Assembly: GCA_046566095.1 (NCBI GenBank)
Contig: JBKHXI010000142.1
Coordinates: forward strand, 1-18,577
From: CAMPJU01 sp046566095
GTDB taxonomy: Bacteria; Pseudomonadota; Gammaproteobacteria; Xanthomonadales; Xanthomonadaceae
Direction of reading: 5' to 3'
DNA length: 18,577 nucleotides
Part shown: one piece after another, positions 16,893-18,577 of the stretch
Layout: each line of letters begins with the position of its first letter
Numbering within the stretch: the first letter of the stretch is position 1
The notes under the pieces: model-generated
The model's input: only the letters and a program-made list of their open reading frames with translations
Databases searched by the model: none
Told to the model about the DNA's origin: nothing
Position numbers and translations under genes: made by a program

Positions 16893-18041
16893 GTGACCGA
16901 AACCAGTCCCCTTCCCAGGCCCAAGAAGTCCGTCGCCCTGTCCGGCACCGCCGCAGGCAATACCGCGCTGTGCACGGTCGGGCGCAGCGGCAACGACCTG
17001 CATTACCGCGGCTACGACATCCAGGACCTGGCCACGCAGTCCAGCTTCGAGGAGGTCGCGCACCTGCTGGTGCACGGTGCGCTTCCGACCCCGGCGCAGT
17101 TGTCCGGATACCGGACCAAGCTGCGGCGCCTGCGCGGCCTGCCGGCGATCGTCGCCGAGGCGCTGGAGCTGGTGCCGGCCAACGCCCACCCGATGGACGT
17201 GCTGCGCACCGGCTGCTCGGTGCTGGGCACGGTGCTGCCCGAGCGCGACGGCCATCCGCCGGCCGAGGCCCGCGACATCGCCGACCGCCTGGTCGCCTCG
17301 TTCGGCTCGATGCTGCTGTACTGGGGGCACTTCACCCGCAACGGCCGCCGCATCGACACCGAGACCGACGACGATTCGGTGGCCGCGCACTTCCTGCACC
17401 TGCTGCACGGCCGGCCGCCGAGCGCGCTGCATGCCGATTCCCTCGACAAATCGCTGATCCTGTACGCCGAGCACGAGTTCAATGCCTCGACCTTCGCCGC
17501 GCGGGTGATCGCCGGCACCGGTTCGGACATGTTCTCGTGCCTGACCGGCGCGATCGGCGCGCTGCGCGGCCCCAAGCACGGCGGGGCGAACGAGGTGGCG
17601 ATGGAGATCATCGGCCGCTACGCGACGGCCGACGAGGCCGAGGCCGACATCCGCGCGCGCATCGAACGGCGCGAGATCATCATCGGCTTCGGCCACCCGG
17701 TCTACACCATCGGCGATCCGCGCAACCCGATCATCAAGCGGATCAGCCGCAAGCTGTGCGAGGAGGGCGGCAACATGCGGCTGTTCGAGGTGTCCGAGCG
17801 CATCGAGACGCTGATGATGGACACCAAGAAGATGTTCCCGAACCTGGACTGGTACAGCGCCAGCGCCTACCACATGATGGGCATCCCGACGCCGATGTTC
17901 ACGCCGCTGTTCGTGATCGCCCGCACCACCGGCTGGGCCGCGCACGTGATCGAGCAGCGCGAGGACGGCAAGATCATCCGCCCCAGCGCCAACTACACCG
18001 GCCCCGAGGACCGCGCGTACGTCCCGCTCGACGAGCGCTGA
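16893..18041 (+). CDS. prpC: 2-methylcitrate synthase
   Basis: Condenses propionyl-CoA with oxaloacetate to 2-methylcitrate, the entry step of the methylcitrate cycle; such enzymes often have citrate synthase side activity. The 382 residues (E. coli PrpC 389) carry the catalytic residues H229 (GPKHGGAN), H268 (GFGHPVY) and D319 (NLDWYSA), plus AEHEFNASTF (192-201, H194). The ~380-residue length, the N-terminus KKSVALSGTAAGNTALCTVG and the link to prpB support PrpC over housekeeping GltA (~430 residues). The start is GTG 16893, with AGGAG at 16882-16886 partly within the end of prpB, so translation is probably coupled. Neither prpR, acnD nor prpF is adjacent in this window. Confidence 0.94.
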   Translation: MTETSPLPRPKKSVALSGTAAGNTALCTVGRSGNDLHYRGYDIQDLATQSSFEEVAHLLVHGALPTPAQLSGYRTKLRRLRGLPAIVAEALELVPANAHPMDVLRTGCSVLGTVLPERDGHPPAEARDIADRLVASFGSMLLYWGHFTRNGRRIDTETDDDSVAAHFLHLLHGRPPSALHADSLDKSLILYAEHEFNASTFAARVIAGTGSDMFSCLTGAIGALRGPKHGGANEVAMEIIGRYATADEAEADIRARIERREIIIGFGHPVYTIGDPRNPIIKRISRKLCEEGGNMRLFEVSERIETLMMDTKKMFPNLDWYSASAYHMMGIPTPMFTPLFVIARTTGWAAHVIEQREDGKIIRPSANYTGPEDRAYVPLDER

Positions 18042-18407
18042 GCGCGTCCGGAACGCAGGCCAGGCTTGCGGGTCCCGCCGCGGCCTGTCGGCCGGTAGTC
18101 GCTTTTCCCTCGGTCAGGGCTCCCGCACGCGGGAGTCCGGCCCGGCGCATGGCGCCGGGCGGTCGCACGGACGCGCGGCAGTGCCGCGCAAGCGGTCCGG
18201 GCTCACCCTGCCCTGACTCGGGCGCGCGTCATCGGTGGCGCGCTTGTCGCGAACACCGGCCACCAGTCCGCAGCTTGCGGGGGACCGTCAGGCCGCGGCT
18301 TCGCTTGTTCGACCGAAGAGCCGAAACCCACGTCGGGTGCGGCGTCCGCCGGGCCGAAGTCGAAAAAATGGCTCAGCGCTCATCGCCCGCGGGTAGCTTT
18401 GCGGTTG
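18042..18407. other. Gene-free, highly structured spacer between prpC and the gst gene
   Basis: 366 bp between convergent genes. No credible coding region was found: minus-strand frames are short and shift frame. At 18107-18222 the + strand can fold into a junction of four helices. The closing stem is GTCAGGG (18113-18119) with CCCTGAC (18211-18217), extended by CCC/GGG. Inside are CTCCCG-CACG-CGGGAG (18120-18135), GCCCGGCGC-ATG-GCGCCGGGC (18140-18160), and CGGAC plus GCGCGGC-AGT-GCCGCGC closed by GTCCG (18168-18199). Further hairpins lie at 18266-18286 and 18296-18323. An A6 run is near 18362-18367. I do not recognise it as RNase P, 6S, SRP or tmRNA. Confidence 0.5.
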
Positions 18408-18577
18408 CTATATGGGGCGCAGGCCTTCAGCCCGCAGCGCCGCCTGGACGCCGGCATCGGCCTGCATGCGCTCGACGAAGGCCTGCAGCCGGTCGAGGCC
18501 GGACAGGTCGACGCCGGCCGCCTTCGCCCAGCGCAGGACCACGTACAGGTAGGGATCGGCGAAGCTGCGGAAGCCGG
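18408..18577 (-). CDS. gstA: Glutathione S-transferase, C-terminal end (5' part outside window)
   Basis: The last 55 codons of a minus-strand gene, ending at TAG (18410-18408); the start lies beyond the window. The translation reads GFRSFADPYLYVVLRWAK, then AAGVDLSGLDRLQAFVER, then MQADAGVQAALRAEGLRPI. This matches the all-alpha C-terminal domain of bacterial beta-class (GstA-type) glutathione S-transferases, with the ADPYLYVVLRWA helix and the ending V..AL.AEGL. Members conjugate glutathione to electrophiles or serve as peroxide/detoxification enzymes in the cytoplasm. The thioredoxin-like N-terminal domain with the catalytic Cys is not in view, so the subclass is inferred. The gene is convergent with prpC across a structured spacer. 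Confidence 0.85.
   Translation of the reverse strand, partial: GFRSFADPYLYVVLRWAKAAGVDLSGLDRLQAFVERMQADAGVQAALRAEGLRPI

Noticed and set aside
17974..18168. 64-codon minus-strand open frame overlapping the prpC end
   Set aside because: Arg/Ala/Gly-rich, overlaps prpC and the hairpin cluster, no ribosome binding site, no family recognised.
18107..18222. Known RNA genes (RNase P, 6S, SRP, tmRNA) for the structured spacer
   Set aside because: None of the conserved core sequences I know for these RNAs is present on either strand.

Overview
The window is about 18.6 kb of very GC-rich DNA (estimated by eye near 70% or above). Its gene order and protein sequences suggest a gammaproteobacterium of the Xanthomonadaceae/Lysobacteraceae (Lysobacter, Luteimonas or Xanthomonas type). 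The main reasons are the spc/alpha ribosomal operon without rpmJ between secY and rpsM, a class II DAHP synthase, and an amidase resembling the Stenotrophomonas peptide amidase. Genus is inference.

Region 1 (1-6450, + strand) is the end of the spc operon and the whole alpha operon: rpsE (5' cut off by the window edge), rpmD, rplO, secY, rpsM, rpsK, rpsD, rpoA and rplQ, ending at a clear intrinsic terminator. The genes encode ribosomal proteins, the translocon channel and the RNA polymerase alpha subunit. The unusual part lies in the spacers after rplO, secY and rpoA. These hold copies of one multi-hairpin module. Stem sequences differ between copies but pairing is kept, and the copy after secY has been partly duplicated. 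The secY-rpsM spacer is 660 bp long with no gene, and a possible promoter lies near its end.

Region 2 (6522-8627, + strand) has dsbB (disulfide bond formation, probably leaderless) and a class II DAHP synthase (first step of the shikimate pathway).

Region 3 (8650-12853, - strand) reads typA, thpR, then an amidase-family lipoprotein. typA and thpR are 9 nt apart and probably cotranscribed. A TATAAT box lies upstream of typA.

Region 4 (12897-18041, + strand) has the cyclophilin ppiB, a class I aminotransferase with its own extended -10 promoter, and then mdh, prpB and prpC. The last three are closely spaced and link the methylcitrate cycle of propionate breakdown with malate oxidation. Four perfect 7-bp tandem repeats abut the mdh ribosome binding site.

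Region 5 (18042-18577) is a 366-bp gene-free, strongly structured spacer, followed by the C-terminal end of a glutathione S-transferase on the - strand that runs off the window. No tRNA, rRNA, CRISPR array, insertion sequence or prophage gene was seen.
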